Shown in pieces: positions 18,932-27,811 of a DNA stretch of 45,232 nt. Numbering within the stretch: position 1 is the first letter of the stretch; every line of letters begins with the position of its first letter. The stretch comes from Bacteroidales bacterium (GTDB lineage: Bacteria > Bacteroidota > Bacteroidia > Bacteroidales > UBA1715): contig JAFZTG010000140.1 of NCBI GenBank assembly GCA_017618935.1, positions 1-45,232 of the forward strand. The letters are read 5' to 3'. The translations under genes were made by a program, and so were the position numbers. The notes under the pieces are model-generated. The model was not told where the DNA came from and made no database searches. It saw only the letters and a list, made by a program, of their open reading frames with translations.

Positions 18932-19189
18932 CAAATGGAAATCATCGTTCTATATACAAAATAACGTATTTATATGCTAATCAACTTAATATAAGAGAAA
19001 ACGAGATAATTTTCTCCTACAAAAAACACATAATCTATTAACGAAAAGATTTATCAAACATTTTTTGTTTCGTAATGTACCAAGCAAGTTATGAATCATG
19101 TTCTTTACTTGTTTTTGAAAGAAAAATAGTAATCTTGAAATAAAATAGCAGTTTTTGCCTTCATTTTTTCTTCATTTCCAAATCTTTAC

Positions 19190-19198
19190 TAATTTTGC
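19190..19198 (+). promoter_or_regulatory. -7 box (TAATTTTGC) for the thrS-infC-rpmI-rplT operon
   Basis: An exact TAnnTTTGC match 20 bp before the thrS ATG, giving a predicted leader of about 14 nt. That is too short for a T-box or translational operator, so any regulation of thrS must use other means. Confidence 0.55.
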
Positions 19199-19218
19199 AC
19201 TCGTAAAAATTTGAACTA

Positions 19219-21165
19219 ATGATACAAATAACTTTTCCTGACGGTAGCGTCAAGGAGTTTAACAACGGAACAACTCCGTTGGAAATAGCACAAAGTCTCA
19301 GTCCGCAATTGGCTCGCGAAGTCGTTGTGGCTACGGTAAATGGTGCCGATTGGGATTTAACTCGTGGCATTGAGGAAGATGCCACTATCGCTCTTCACAA
19401 ATTCGACGACAAGGAAGGCAAGCATGCATTTTGGCATTCGTCGGCTCACTTGCTGGCAGAAGCATTGCAGACATTATACCCTAACACGAAATTCGGTATT
19501 GGTCCTGCCATTGAAAACGGTTTCTACTACGACGTTGACCTTGGCGATGTTACGCTCACCGAAAAGGATTTGGCAGCTATCGAGGATAAAATGCTTGAAT
19601 TGGCTCGCCAGAAAAACAACTACGTCAGAAAAGACGTTTCCAAAGCCGATGCGTTGAAATATTTCGGCGACAAGAACGAAACGTACAAAGTTGAGTTAAT
19701 CAACGACTTGGAAGACGGAAAAATCACATACTACACACAAGGCTCATTCACCGACCTTTGCCGTGGTCCTCACTTGCCGAACACCGAGCCAATCAAGGCT
19801 GTGAAACTTACAAGCATTGCCGGTGCATATTGGCGTGGCGACGAAACTCGCAAGCAACTTACTCGTATTTATGGTATTACCTACCCAAAAAAGAAAATGC
19901 TTGACGAGTATCTTGAACTTTTGGAACAGGCAAAACTTCGCGACCACCGCAAAATCGGGAAAGAAATGGAACTATTCATGTTCTCCGACTTAGTGGGAAA
20001 AGGTTTGCCAATCTGGTTGCCAAAAGGAACAGATTTACGCCTTCGTTTGGAAGATGCATTGAAAAAAATCCAAAAACGTTTTGGCTATCAACAAGTTATC
20101 ACTCCACACATTGGTGGAAAGAATTTATATGTAACGTCTGGTCACTGGGATCACTACGGAAAGGACAGTTTTCAGCCGATCACCACTCCTGAAGAAGGCG
20201 AAGTGTATTTGTTGAAACCGATGAACTGCCCTCACCACTGTATGATTTACAAGAACGCTCCCCGCTCCTACAAGGATTTGCCATTCCGTTGTGCAGAGTT
20301 CGGAACGGTGTATCGTTACGAGCAAAGTGGTGAATTACACGGACTTACACGTGTACGTTCGTTTACACAAGACGATGCGCACATTTTCTGTCGTCCCGAC
20401 CAAGTAAAAGACGAGTTCTTGAAGGTAATCGACATTATCAACATTATTTTCAAGGCATTGAAATTCGACAAGTTCGAGGCACAAGTCTCATTGCGTGACA
20501 AAACCAACACTACAAAATATATAGGTAGCGACGAGGATTGGGAACGTGCAGAGAAGGCAATCATTGAAGCTGCTGCCGAAAAAGGTCTAAACACGATTGT
20601 AGAATATGGCGAAGCGGCATTCTACGGTCCGAAACTTGACTTTATGGTTCGCGATGCTCTTGGCAGACGTTGGCAGTTGGGTACTATCCAGGTGGATTAC
20701 AACCTACCTAAACGTTTCGACCTTGAATACATAACAAGCGAGAACACCAAGGAACGTCCCGTTATGATTCACCGAGCACCGTTCGGTTCAATGGAAAGAT
20801 TCGTTGCTGTGTTGATTGAGCACACAGCCGGAAAATTCCCGTTGTGGCTTACTCCCGATCAGGTTGTAATCATACCTGTGAGTGAAAAATATAACGATTA
20901 TGCAAAAAAAGTTTTGAATTTGTTAAATAATTCCGATATTCGCACGCTCATTGATGACAGAAATGAGAAGGTAGGTAAAAAGATTCGTGACAACGAGTTG
21001 AAACATATTCCATACCTTATCGTTGTTGGTGAGAACGAGCAAAACGAGGGTACCGTTTCTGTCAGAAAACAAGGCGAAGGGAACCAAGCAGAAGTGATGA
21101 AGATAGAAGAATTCATATCGAAGATTTCTGCCGAAGTCGATGAACAAATGAATGAACTGAAATAA
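19219..21165 (+). CDS. thrS: Threonyl-tRNA synthetase
   Basis: A class II synthetase that charges tRNA-Thr, in the cytoplasm. The full-length 648 residues show a TGS domain (1-60, [11 protein letters not shown]), the editing/SAD domain with [11 protein letters not shown] and the late CRGPHLPNT, the catalytic core with zinc-binding Cys in [10 protein letters not shown], motif 2 [20 protein letters not shown], motif 3 [13 protein letters not shown], and a C-terminal anticodon-binding domain ([16 protein letters not shown]). It heads the classic thrS-infC-rpmI-rplT order, with 28 bp to infC. Confidence 0.98.
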   Translation: MIQITFPDGSVKEFNNGTTPLEIAQSLSPQLAREVVVATVNGADWDLTRGIEEDATIALHKFDDKEGKHAFWHSSAHLLAEALQTLYPNTKFGIGPAIENGFYYDVDLGDVTLTEKDLAAIEDKMLELARQKNNYVRKDVSKADALKYFGDKNETYKVELINDLEDGKITYYTQGSFTDLCRGPHLPNTEPIKAVKLTSIAGAYWRGDETRKQLTRIYGITYPKKKMLDEYLELLEQAKLRDHRKIGKEMELFMFSDLVGKGLPIWLPKGTDLRLRLEDALKKIQKRFGYQQVITPHIGGKNLYVTSGHWDHYGKDSFQPITTPEEGEVYLLKPMNCPHHCMIYKNAPRSYKDLPFRCAEFGTVYRYEQSGELHGLTRVRSFTQDDAHIFCRPDQVKDEFLKVIDIINIIFKALKFDKFEAQVSLRDKTNTTKYIGSDEDWERAEKAIIEAAAEKGLNTIVEYGEAAFYGPKLDFMVRDALGRRWQLGTIQVDYNLPKRFDLEYITSENTKERPVMIHRAPFGSMERFVAVLIEHTAGKFPLWLTPDQVVIIPVSEKYNDYAKKVLNLLNNSDIRTLIDDRNEKVGKKIRDNELKHIPYLIVVGENEQNEGTVSVRKQGEGNQAEVMKIEEFISKISAEVDEQMNELK

Positions 21166-21193
21166 AAAAGTATAAACAAGATAAAACGAATAC

Positions 21194-21724
21194 ATGGCAG
21201 CTAACGAATTAGCAGACAATTTCAAAATCAACCACAGCATTCGGGCACGCGAAGTGCGGTTAGTTGGTGACAATGTAACACAGGGAGTTTACTCCATTTT
21301 CGACGCACTCAAAATCGCCGATGACCAAAATCTTGACTTGGTTGAGATTTCGCCTAATGCTGATCCTCCAGTTTGTCGTGTAATCGACTTCCAGAAATTC
21401 CTCTACTCTATGAAAAAGAAGCAGAAGGAAATGAAGGCAAACAGCGCCAAGGTCGAAGTCAAGGAAATTCGTTTTGGACCGCAAACCGACGAACACGATT
21501 ATCAGTTCAAGTTGAAACACGCACAGAAATTCATTGCTGAAGGTGCGAAAGTTAAGGCCTACGTGTTCTTCAAAGGTCGTTCGATTTTATACAAGGAGCA
21601 AGGTGCCGACGTTCTAACCCGCTTCATTAAAGATTTGGAAGATGTTGCGAAGTTGGATCACGAACCAAAATTAGAAGGAAAGAGAATGTTCATTCTTCTT
21701 TCTCCGTTGTCAAAGAAAAAATAA
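21194..21724 (+). CDS. infC: Translation initiation factor IF-3
   Basis: IF-3 binds the 30S subunit, keeps it apart from 50S and checks start-codon pairing. The 176-residue protein shows the N-domain [16 protein letters not shown], then [23 protein letters not shown], the linker helix KKKQKEMKA, and the C-domain [22 protein letters not shown] with the RSILY strand. In many bacteria infC uses an atypical AUU start for autoregulation; here an ordinary ATG at 21194 is present, preceded by an AT-rich stretch, so I see no sign of that control. Confidence 0.98.
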   Translation: MAANELADNFKINHSIRAREVRLVGDNVTQGVYSIFDALKIADDQNLDLVEISPNADPPVCRVIDFQKFLYSMKKKQKEMKANSAKVEVKEIRFGPQTDEHDYQFKLKHAQKFIAEGAKVKAYVFFKGRSILYKEQGADVLTRFIKDLEDVAKLDHEPKLEGKRMFILLSPLSKKK

Positions 21725-21750
21725 TTGTTTAACTAAATAAGTGAAGTAAA

Positions 21751-21945
21751 ATGCCAAAAATGAAATCAAAATCCAGTGCGAAAAAACGTTTTGCATTAAC
21801 GGGTACTGGTAAAATCAAACGTAAAAAAGCGTTTAAAAGTCACTTGTTAACGAAAAAGGAAACGAAGCAAAAAAGAAATCTTCGTTACTCTACAACCGTT
21901 GACAGTACAAATGTAAAGAGCGTAAAATCAATGCTCTCAATTTAA
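21751..21945 (+). CDS. rpmI: 50S ribosomal protein L35
   Basis: This 64-residue, very basic protein of the large subunit starts with the family signature [20 protein letters not shown] and has the internal [14 protein letters not shown] segment. It lies 26 bp after infC and 75 bp before rplT, the usual operon order. The 75-bp gap before rplT holds no recognised L20-binding structure by eye, but L20 autocontrol is known in other phyla and cannot be excluded. Confidence 0.97.
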   Translation: MPKMKSKSSAKKRFALTGTGKIKRKKAFKSHLLTKKETKQKRNLRYSTTVDSTNVKSVKSMLSI

Positions 21946-22020
21946 TTTATTGTGTAACAATGATTCAGCAGCTAAGAACTAATGAAACAAGTAGTCGCTA
22001 ATCGTTAAAAATTTAAAGGT

Positions 22021-22365
22021 ATGCCTAGATCAGTAAACAACGTTGCGTCAAGAGCGCGCAGAAAAAAAATTTTAAATCAGACCAAAGGATATTTTGGTGA
22101 CAGAAAAAACGTCTATACCGTTGCAAAAAACACCTTGGAAAAAGGTTTGCAATATGCGTACAGAGATAGAAAAGCTAAAAAGAGAAGTTTCCGTGCATTG
22201 TGGATTCAAAGAATCAATGCTGGCGTTCGCACTTACGGAATGACTTATTCTCAATTTATTGGTGCATTAGCAAAGAACAACATTACGTTGAACCGTAAAG
22301 TTCTTGCTGATTTAGCAATGAATGAGCCAAAAGCATTCGAAGCTATCGTAAAAGCAGTAAAATAA
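22021..22365 (+). CDS. rplT: 50S ribosomal protein L20
   Basis: This 114-residue basic protein is an early-assembly 23S rRNA binder. The long N-terminal helix is seen in [20 protein letters not shown] and [21 protein letters not shown], followed by the globular part with [20 protein letters not shown] and [14 protein letters not shown]. It is the last gene of the thrS operon and is followed 25 bp later by a strong intrinsic terminator. Confidence 0.98.
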   Translation: MPRSVNNVASRARRKKILNQTKGYFGDRKNVYTVAKNTLEKGLQYAYRDRKAKKRSFRALWIQRINAGVRTYGMTYSQFIGALAKNNITLNRKVLADLAMNEPKAFEAIVKAVK

Positions 22366-22389
22366 ATAGTATTCAAAACAATTATTTTT

Positions 22390-22419
22390 AGGGAAGTCTT
22401 TTGTGCTTCCCTTTTTTTT
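22390..22419 (+). terminator. Rho-independent terminator of the thrS-rplT operon
   Basis: AGGGAAG (22390-22396) pairs with CTTCCCT (22406-22412) around a 9-nt loop, followed by a U tract through 22419. It lies between rplT and dapB and ends about 20 bp before the dapB ATG. Confidence 0.85.
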
Positions 22420-22439
22420 ATAAACCAATACAAATAGTT

Positions 22440-23156
22440 ATGAAAATTGCACTCGTAGGATACGGAAAAATGGGAAAGGAAATTGAGAAAATCGCCATTG
22501 AACGTGGTCACTCAATCGTTTTAACCATTGACATAAACAATCAACAAGATTTTACAGTAGAAAACCTTAAAAAAGCCGACGTGGTGATTGAGTTCACAAC
22601 TCCGGCTACGGCCTACAACAACTACTTGCAATGTTTCAAGGCGGGAGTACCCGTTGTTTCCGGCTCTACGGGCTGGACCGACAAATTCGACGAAATCGCT
22701 TCTATCTGCAAAGAAACGGGAAATACGTTCTTCTATGCTTCAAATTACAGCCTCGGTGTCAATATCTTCTTTGAATTGAACAAGAAACTGGCTGCCATAA
22801 TGAACAAATTCCCTCAATACGACGTTTGCGTGGAAGAAGCTCACCATAACCAAAAACTTGACGCTCCAAGCGGAACGGCTATCACAATCGCAAAAGACAT
22901 TCTTGCAAATATCGAGCGTAAAAAAGACTGGCGTCTGAACGAATTCAAGTCAACCGACGAGCTACAAGTTGTATCCACTCGTTTGGGTACGATTCCAGGA
23001 ACACACGTCGTTACCTACGATTCGGCAGAAGACGTGCTGGAAATAAAACACATGGCGAAATCTCGCCGCGGACTTGCTTTCGGTGCCGTTTTGGCAGCAG
23101 AATTCGTACAAGGCAAGAAAGGCGTGTTTGGCATGAAAGACTTGCTCAACCTATAA
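22440..23156 (+). CDS. dapB: 4-hydroxy-tetrahydrodipicolinate reductase
   Basis: DapB uses NAD(P)H to reduce the DapA product to tetrahydrodipicolinate, on the path to meso-diaminopimelate and lysine. The 238-residue protein begins with the Rossmann nucleotide loop (MKIALVGYGKMGKEIEKIA), then has VVIEFTTPATAY, VSGSTGWTD, and the catalytic segment EEAHHNQKLDAPSGTA with the conserved histidines and lysine. The frame is open 13 codons upstream, but that overlaps the terminator T tract, so the ATG at 22440 is chosen. It is somewhat shorter than E. coli DapB, as usual in Bacteroidota. lepB follows 107 bp later. Confidence 0.95.
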   Translation: MKIALVGYGKMGKEIEKIAIERGHSIVLTIDINNQQDFTVENLKKADVVIEFTTPATAYNNYLQCFKAGVPVVSGSTGWTDKFDEIASICKETGNTFFYASNYSLGVNIFFELNKKLAAIMNKFPQYDVCVEEAHHNQKLDAPSGTAITIAKDILANIERKKDWRLNEFKSTDELQVVSTRLGTIPGTHVVTYDSAEDVLEIKHMAKSRRGLAFGAVLAAEFVQGKKGVFGMKDLLNL

Positions 23157-23190
23157 GAATTAAGAATTAAGAGTCAAGAATTAAAATAAG
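23157..23190 (+). repeat. Heptamer-type AATTAAG direct repeat after dapB
   Basis: Immediately after the dapB stop codon, GAATTAAG units recur (GAATTAAG-AATTAAG-AGTCAAG-AATTAAAA). A closely similar array lies right after the WbqC-family stop at 25291. AT-rich simple repeat; function unknown. Confidence 0.5.
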
Positions 23191-23263
23191 GTATAAAGCG
23201 ACAGCGTTATAACATTAATAATAGTTTCTAAAACGGTAATTCGAAGACGAAAATAAATCAAAA

Positions 23264-24682
23264 ATGAAAAAAATATTGGAGTTTCTCAAAAATAAATGGT
23301 TCATATTCGGTATCTCAGCCGTATGTTGGATTTTATTCGTAATATGGCTCGGCAACTTCTGGTGGTTGCTCGGATTGGGCGTCATTTTTGATTTATGTAT
23401 CACAAAAAAGGTTCCTTGGGCATTTTGGAAAATATATCAGCCAAAAAGCAAATTCGGCATTTGGCTGATGGGTTGGGTCGATGCGATTATTTTTGCCGTA
23501 ATTGCCGCTTCGTTCATACGAATTTTCTTCTTCGAGGCATACACAATCCCGACCTCTTCAATGGAAGGTTCCATGTTGGTAGGCGACTATCTGTTCGTGA
23601 GCAAATGCAACTATGGTCCTCGTAAACCGATGACTCCCATTTCGTTCCCGTTCGTTCACCACTCCATGCCGTTCTCAAACGGAATGAAAAAATCGTATTC
23701 GGAAGCGTGGAAACGCCCTTACGAACGAATGAGCGGTTTCGACTACATTAAAAACGACGACATTGTCGTATTCAATTTTCCCGAAGGCGACACGGTGATA
23801 CTTACCCGCCAAAGTCAAAGTTATTATCAGATAAAACGTGACTTCCTGGAAGACACTACGCTCTATCCTATCTCGCAACGCGATTATATTCGTCTGAATA
23901 AAATCTGTTCGCAAAACAAGACTTTGGAAGAAAGTTTCTTTGAATATTTCAAAGATTCCATCGTGGTACGTCCGCTCGACAAACGCGAGAACTATATTAA
24001 ACGGTGCGTTGCTGTTGCAGGCGACACGTTGCAGATCGTTGGCGGGAAAGTCATAGTCAACGGAAAACCACAAAAAGACATTCCAAAAATCCAATTCCGT
24101 TACGACATTGAAACATCGGCCCCACTCAAACCGTCAATTTTCGAAAAACTTGACATTCGTGAATACGGATACACCCGCAATGGTTATATTATGCTTTTGA
24201 ACCAAGAACAAGTGGAAGCATTGGAAAAATATTCTTCAATAAAGAAAATCACCAAAGGCGAGTTTCCAAGCGGATTCCGTTACAAAGAATGTTTTCCGCA
24301 GGATGCACGCTATAATTGGAACAAGGATTATTTCGGTCCTCTTGTAATTCCACAAGAAGGCGTCACAATTCCATTGGATATCAAGAACTTACCTTTATAC
24401 AAGCGAATCATTGAATTGTACGAGACAAACACACTCCGTGTAGAAGGCGACAAAATCTACATAAACGACACGCTTGCAACGACATACACATTCAAACAAA
24501 ATTATTATTGGATGATGGGCGACAATCGCGACAATTCCCAAGACTCGCGTTTCTGGGGTTTTGTGCCAGAAGACCATATTGTAGGCAAAGCTGTGATTAT
24601 CTGGTTCTCGTCGGAACAGAACAAATCATTCCCGGCAAATATTCGCTGGAACCGATTATTCAACATAATCCACAAGGATTGA
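23264..24682 (+). CDS. lepB: Signal peptidase I
   Basis: LepB cleaves signal peptides from secreted preproteins at the outer face of the inner membrane. The 472-residue protein has hydrophobic N-terminal segments (about 11-43 and 72-90), the catalytic serine S99 in IPTSSMEGSMLVGDYLFVSK, the general-base lysine K246 in YIKRCVAVAGDTL, and the late box MMGDNRDNSQDSRFWGFVP followed by GKAVIIWFS. An insertion of over 100 residues between these boxes is usual for Bacteroidota LepB. Its TGA stop overlaps the start codon of the next gene (TGATG), so the two are probably translationally coupled. Confidence 0.96.
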   Translation: MKKILEFLKNKWFIFGISAVCWILFVIWLGNFWWLLGLGVIFDLCITKKVPWAFWKIYQPKSKFGIWLMGWVDAIIFAVIAASFIRIFFFEAYTIPTSSMEGSMLVGDYLFVSKCNYGPRKPMTPISFPFVHHSMPFSNGMKKSYSEAWKRPYERMSGFDYIKNDDIVVFNFPEGDTVILTRQSQSYYQIKRDFLEDTTLYPISQRDYIRLNKICSQNKTLEESFFEYFKDSIVVRPLDKRENYIKRCVAVAGDTLQIVGGKVIVNGKPQKDIPKIQFRYDIETSAPLKPSIFEKLDIREYGYTRNGYIMLLNQEQVEALEKYSSIKKITKGEFPSGFRYKECFPQDARYNWNKDYFGPLVIPQEGVTIPLDIKNLPLYKRIIELYETNTLRVEGDKIYINDTLATTYTFKQNYYWMMGDNRDNSQDSRFWGFVPEDHIVGKAVIIWFSSEQNKSFPANIRWNRLFNIIHKD

Positions 24683-25290
24683 TGCTGCTTTCCACCGCAT
24701 ATTTTCCACCCGTTCAGTACGTCGCCCTCCTTTGTCAGAAAGGCTCGACGCAGATTGAGATGTGGGAACATTACGTAAAACAATCGTACAGAAACCGAAC
24801 GACCATACTTTCCGCCAACGGCAAACTTGATCTGATAATGCCGTTGGAGAAAGCACAAGGAAGCAAGACGCTCATAAAAGACGTGAAAATTGCGTATCAC
24901 GACCGATGGAATGCAGAACATTGGAACGCAATCAGTTCCGCCTACAATTCCTCCCCTTTTTTTGAGTATTACAAAGAAGATTTGGAACGATTTTTCACGA
25001 AAAAATACACGTTCTTGATTGACTACAATCAGGAAATCTTGCAATGTATATTGCAACTACTTCACATTCAGTGCGATATACAATTCACGCAAGATTTTGT
25101 GAAACCCAATGATACGGATGACGATTTTCGCTATACTCTATCCCCAAAAGTAGCATTTACGGCGACATTCCCGTCATATACACAAGTGTTTGAGGACAAA
25201 TTTCCGTTCATTCCCAATCTCAGCATATTGGATCTATTGTGCAACGAAGGACCGGAATCAAAAGAATATTTGAAACGAGTGGTTTTGTAG
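24682..25290 (+). CDS. WbqC-family protein
   Basis: The 202-residue protein starts MLLSTAYFPPVQYVALL, matching the WbqC family opening (normally a yFPPi.Y motif), and continues with WEHYVKQSYRNRTTILSANGKLDLIMPLE and KIAYHDRWNAEHWNAISSAYNSSPFFEYY, also typical. WbqC proteins occur in O-antigen clusters and elsewhere in Bacteroidota; their biochemical role is not established. The start ATG at 24682 overlaps the lepB stop by one base and was chosen over the open frame further up, which runs through lepB. Cytoplasmic. Confidence 0.87.
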   Translation: MLLSTAYFPPVQYVALLCQKGSTQIEMWEHYVKQSYRNRTTILSANGKLDLIMPLEKAQGSKTLIKDVKIAYHDRWNAEHWNAISSAYNSSPFFEYYKEDLERFFTKKYTFLIDYNQEILQCILQLLHIQCDIQFTQDFVKPNDTDDDFRYTLSPKVAFTATFPSYTQVFEDKFPFIPNLSILDLLCNEGPESKEYLKRVVL

Positions 25291-25320
25291 GAATTAAAAA
25301 TTAAGAATTAAGAATTAAAG
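25291..25320 (+). repeat. AATTAAG direct repeat after the WbqC-family gene
   Basis: Starts at the base after the TAG stop: GAATTAAAA-ATTAAG-AATTAAG-AATTAAAG. Same unit and same placement as the array at 23157. Confidence 0.5.
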
Positions 25321-25376
25321 GTAATGTGAAAAGCATTATGACAAAACATCGAAAAAATTCAAAATGGTTGCAAAAT

Positions 25377-25643
25377 TTATTTCTTTTCAGCATCGTTTTT
25401 TGCCAAAACCTTTTTCAGCGCCGTAGCCAATTGGTCGGGACACGAGGTTGACTTCATTCCGCAAGGTATGCCTTCCAGACGCTTAATAACCTCCTGCACG
25501 GGCAATCCTTCAACCAACTTGCCGATTCCCTTCAGATTACCATTACAGCCACCATAAAACACAACATTCTTCAAAATATTGTTATCTATCTCAAAGTCAA
25601 TCTGTTGACTACACGTACCAACGGTTTTGTATCTATATTTCAT
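25377..25643 (-). CDS. TSCPD-domain protein (TIGR03905-like)
   Basis: This 88-residue protein carries the domain that gives the family its name: GTCSQQIDFEID near the start, VVFYGGCNGNLKGIGKLVEG in the middle, and GIPCGMKSTSCPDQLA, which contains TSCPD, near the end. The same module occurs at the C-terminus of vitamin B12-dependent ribonucleotide reductases. The lone version is widespread in anaerobes and its role is unknown. The four conserved cysteines suggest metal binding or redox activity (inference). It is monocistronic, convergent with the WbqC gene, and has a good promoter. Confidence 0.85.
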   Translation of the reverse strand: MKYRYKTVGTCSQQIDFEIDNNILKNVVFYGGCNGNLKGIGKLVEGLPVQEVIKRLEGIPCGMKSTSCPDQLATALKKVLAKNDAEKK

Positions 25644-25659
25644 AACGCAATGATTTTAT

Positions 25660-25690
25660 ACAAAGATAGAAAATAAATTTTTCTATCAAA
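25660..25690 (-). promoter_or_regulatory. Canonical Bacteroidota promoter (-33 TTTG, -7 TATCTTTG) for the TSCPD gene
   Basis: On the minus strand TTTG (25687-25690) lies 18 bp upstream of TATCTTTGT (25660-25668), both close to consensus. The predicted leader to the ATG at 25643 is about 10 nt. This is one of the best complete promoters in the window. Confidence 0.6.
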
Positions 25691-25773
25691 ACCCAAAGTA
25701 TATGTAACAAAAAGGGAAACGTCTTTCGACCAAAGGGAGAAATCTTTATGATAATCAGAAAATTACAATCTTC

Positions 25774-26346
25774 TTATTTAATAATTCTAAGCAAATCTAT
25801 ACCGTCTTTGCTGCCGATGACATATCTGACAGGAGCGGCGCCGTCCTGCACCAAATTATCCAAGATTACCGCCTCGTCGTGAACGAATATCCCGCAACAA
25901 AACGTGTCCCCTACGCGCAATTGGGAGTTTTCCGACACCAAGATTTTATATTGTAGTCCGCCGAGATACTCAAACACGCAACGGCGATTCGGTTTCCAAC
26001 CAACCTCTATTTTCTGTGAAACGAGCAAATCCTGCGTACGCACAAACGAAGCAAGTACGATAGCCGACTGTCGTTCTTCGGATACATTCACATTTTTAAC
26101 AAAATCGTCCCAATTCTTATAATTCAAAAAACGAGATAAAATATCCAACGTGCTTTCACGGGCAACAATGTCCTTTCCCACATATCCCCAAATGCGTTTC
26201 AAAGTTGAAGCGCTCACCCCTTCATGAATCCGATCCCAGATCGCCCCCGACAGAAAATCGAAATCAGCAGGGACTTTCATCCTTTTTGCCAATGCAACTT
26301 CTATTTTTTCTTTCAGCAATGCTATTTCTGAACACTGTTTCTCCAT
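25774..26346 (-). CDS. Predicted DNA-binding regulator (N-terminal HTH-like region; C-terminal beta-rich domain)
   Basis: 190 residues. The N-terminal half is helical and has the pattern VSASTLKRIWGYVGKD followed by STLDILSRFLNYKNWDDFVKN, which I know from many Bacteroidota proteins annotated as helix-turn-helix-like or hypothetical; STLKR-WGY looks like a recognition helix. The C-terminal half (VGWKPNRRCVFEYLGG, LRVGDTFCCGIFVHDE) is beta-rich, perhaps ligand-sensing or dimerising. The function is inferred. It is divergent from a membrane Ser/Thr kinase gene and has a copy of the TGACCT operator directly upstream, suggesting autoregulation. No signal peptide. Confidence 0.6.
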   Translation of the reverse strand: MEKQCSEIALLKEKIEVALAKRMKVPADFDFLSGAIWDRIHEGVSASTLKRIWGYVGKDIVARESTLDILSRFLNYKNWDDFVKNVNVSEERQSAIVLASFVRTQDLLVSQKIEVGWKPNRRCVFEYLGGLQYKILVSENSQLRVGDTFCCGIFVHDEAVILDNLVQDGAAPVRYVIGSKDGIDLLRIIK

Positions 26347-26360
26347 TGTTCACTCATTTT

Positions 26361-26413
26361 CTACAAAAGTCAATGTTTTTGCCCTAATTTCCAAAGGTCA
26401 TTTTAGGTCATTT
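26361..26413 (-). promoter_or_regulatory. TGACCT direct-repeat operator (copy 1) with -7-like TTTTGTAG, facing the regulator gene
   Basis: The 21-bp core is at 26393-26413: two TGACCT half-sites separated by AAAA on the minus strand. TTTTGTAG (rc at 26361-26368) begins 25 nt downstream of the core, the same distance as in copy 3. The start codon is 15 bp further, at 26346. The core would centre about 46 nt before the predicted start of transcription. Confidence 0.6.
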
Positions 26414-26540
26414 CATTTTACCGACGAAAAATTAAAAATTAAACATATTTTTTCTATTATATCAAAATATTTTCCATAGATTCTATAAAAAAAATGACAA
26501 AGAAAAATAATCGTAAGCCATTTCTTTTCATTGAAACAAT

Positions 26541-26548
26541 TATCTTTG
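26541..26548 (+). promoter_or_regulatory. -7 box (TATCTTTG) for the kinase gene, implying a leaderless transcript
   Basis: An exact TAnnTTTG match ending 7 bp before the kinase ATG at 26556. With the usual -7 spacing, transcription would start at or next to the A of the ATG. The next in-frame Met is far inside the kinase domain, so the start codon is not in doubt. Confidence 0.5.
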
Positions 26549-26555
26549 TATTCCG

Positions 26556-27719
26556 ATGGAAAACGAAAAAAACTCTGGATATTATGTGCAGGAATCCCCT
26601 GAAAACCTTAATCGCATAAGCGAATACGGAGAGCCCGCCAATAAAGGAATCTATTGCCTCTGTAAGGTAAAACGTTACGGAAAATGGTATTTTCTCAAGG
26701 CCCTGCAAGCCGAATACCGAAATCTGACACAATATAACGAGTTCCTCAAGAAAGAGTTTGAACTCGAAGTCAGACTTGACCATCCAAATGTTGTCCGTGC
26801 CGTTTCGTGGGAAAACGACGAACGGTTTGGTCCGTGTTTCCTGATGGAATACGTTGACGGACTGACACTTGACGAGTTTCTCAAGACAAAACCTTCGGCA
26901 AAAATCCGTAAGAAAATCGCATTGGAAATACTTTCTGCAATGAGTTATTTCCATTCTTTGCAAATTATCCACCGCGACCTGAAACCGCTCAACATTATTA
27001 TAACCAGAAATGGCAACAATGTAAAAATCATAGACTTTGGCATTTCCGACTCCGATACATACGCTGTTTTCAAACAACCAGCGGGAAGCGACGGCTATGC
27101 CGCACCTGAACAAATCATAAACGGTGCAGAAACCGACCAAAGATGTGATATATATGCTTTCGGAAAAATTCTGCAACAGATGTTTCCGCATAGATATTGG
27201 CTCATTAAGCAAAAATGTCTGCAATTTGATAAAACAAAGCGCTTTTCCAATGCTGACGAAATCATTGCTCAATTTCGGACAAGAACACTCTTGTGGTTTC
27301 TTATTCCTTTTCTTGCCACTTTATTGGTTGTTGCCATATTGCTTACAGTGTCAATAAAACAAAATTCCGACATTCAAAATATCACGAAACAGATTCCCGA
27401 TACCGTCATTGTGCAGTCTCAAGAAAAAGAGGTATTCACAAGCGAACAAAAGCAACTTCTCGACCGTATGGAATCAGACATAGCCGCTTTGGCAGAACCA
27501 ATTATTATGAGCTTGAAACAAGGAGAATTTGCAAGCCAAATCGAAGCAAATCCCCCAATTACCTCATTTGTCGTCGGCACCAATAAGTTGGTCAGAAACT
27601 ATGCCACAACCGACGATGAATTATTTAACAAGGCGCTGACCGACAAAGGATTAGACTTACTTGTCCATTACCAAAATATCTTCCGGACTTACACCGAAAA
27701 ACTTCCATTGGGAATATAA
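26556..27719 (+). CDS. Membrane-anchored eukaryotic-like Ser/Thr protein kinase
   Basis: 387 residues. The kinase domain (about 20-240) shows the ATP lysine K48 in WYFLKAL, the catalytic loop HRDLKPLNII (HRD at 139-141), the metal site DFG at 160-162, and GSDGYAAPEQI with APE at 183-185. The glycine-rich loop is degenerate (EYGEPANKG). One transmembrane helix follows (about 243-268, LIPFLATLLVVAILL), then about 120 residues outside the membrane, predicted coiled or sensory, with no PASTA repeats. It is an inner-membrane signalling kinase; targets are unknown. It is divergent from the predicted regulator gene, with LRR and Sel1 genes downstream. Confidence 0.93.
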   Translation: MENEKNSGYYVQESPENLNRISEYGEPANKGIYCLCKVKRYGKWYFLKALQAEYRNLTQYNEFLKKEFELEVRLDHPNVVRAVSWENDERFGPCFLMEYVDGLTLDEFLKTKPSAKIRKKIALEILSAMSYFHSLQIIHRDLKPLNIIITRNGNNVKIIDFGISDSDTYAVFKQPAGSDGYAAPEQIINGAETDQRCDIYAFGKILQQMFPHRYWLIKQKCLQFDKTKRFSNADEIIAQFRTRTLLWFLIPFLATLLVVAILLTVSIKQNSDIQNITKQIPDTVIVQSQEKEVFTSEQKQLLDRMESDIAALAEPIIMSLKQGEFASQIEANPPITSFVVGTNKLVRNYATTDDELFNKALTDKGLDLLVHYQNIFRTYTEKLPLGI

Positions 27720-27727
27720 TCATTGCG

Positions 27728-27779
27728 AAATGACCTAAAATGACCTTTCGCAAGACTATTTTTTTTATTAATTTCGTCA
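27728..27779 (+). promoter_or_regulatory. TGACCT direct-repeat operator (copy 2) before the LRR/Sel1 gene
   Basis: The 21-bp core at 27728-27748 is identical to the other two copies, and here it is flanked by GCG and CGC, giving it a palindromic border (27725-27751). It starts 8 bp after the kinase stop. A T8 tract and a TTTCG element follow at 24 nt, about where copies 1 and 3 have TTTTG. The downstream ATG is at 27812. Confidence 0.6.
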
Positions 27780-27811
27780 TACAGTGTAAAATAAATTTAT
27801 GTAAAAAAATC

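Larger units (their letters stand above)
18796..19218. other. 423-bp AT-rich divergent intergenic region
   Basis: It separates the minus-strand amidotransferase operon from plus-strand thrS. It holds the two promoter boxes listed separately. A 62-codon open frame at 18853-19041 has no recognisable product, no promoter of its own and unremarkable composition, so it is not called. No tRNA, T-box or hairpin was seen. Confidence 0.6.

Noticed and set aside
18853..19041. 62-codon plus-strand frame in the region before thrS
   Set aside because: No promoter, no family, surrounded by AT-rich DNA; more likely chance.
19190..19219. T-box or other leader control of thrS
   Set aside because: The predicted leader is about 14 nt, too short for any T-box or riboswitch.
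26393..26413. TGACCT repeats as a nuclear-receptor DR4-like element
   Set aside because: The half-site and spacing look like eukaryotic DR4 sites, but this is a bacterial intergenic region with Bacteroidota promoters, so the similarity is taken as coincidence.
26457..27272. 271-codon minus-strand open frame opposite the kinase
   Set aside because: It is antisense to a kinase with all catalytic motifs in order; its translation has no coherent domain and is rich in C, F and V as expected for a shadow frame.
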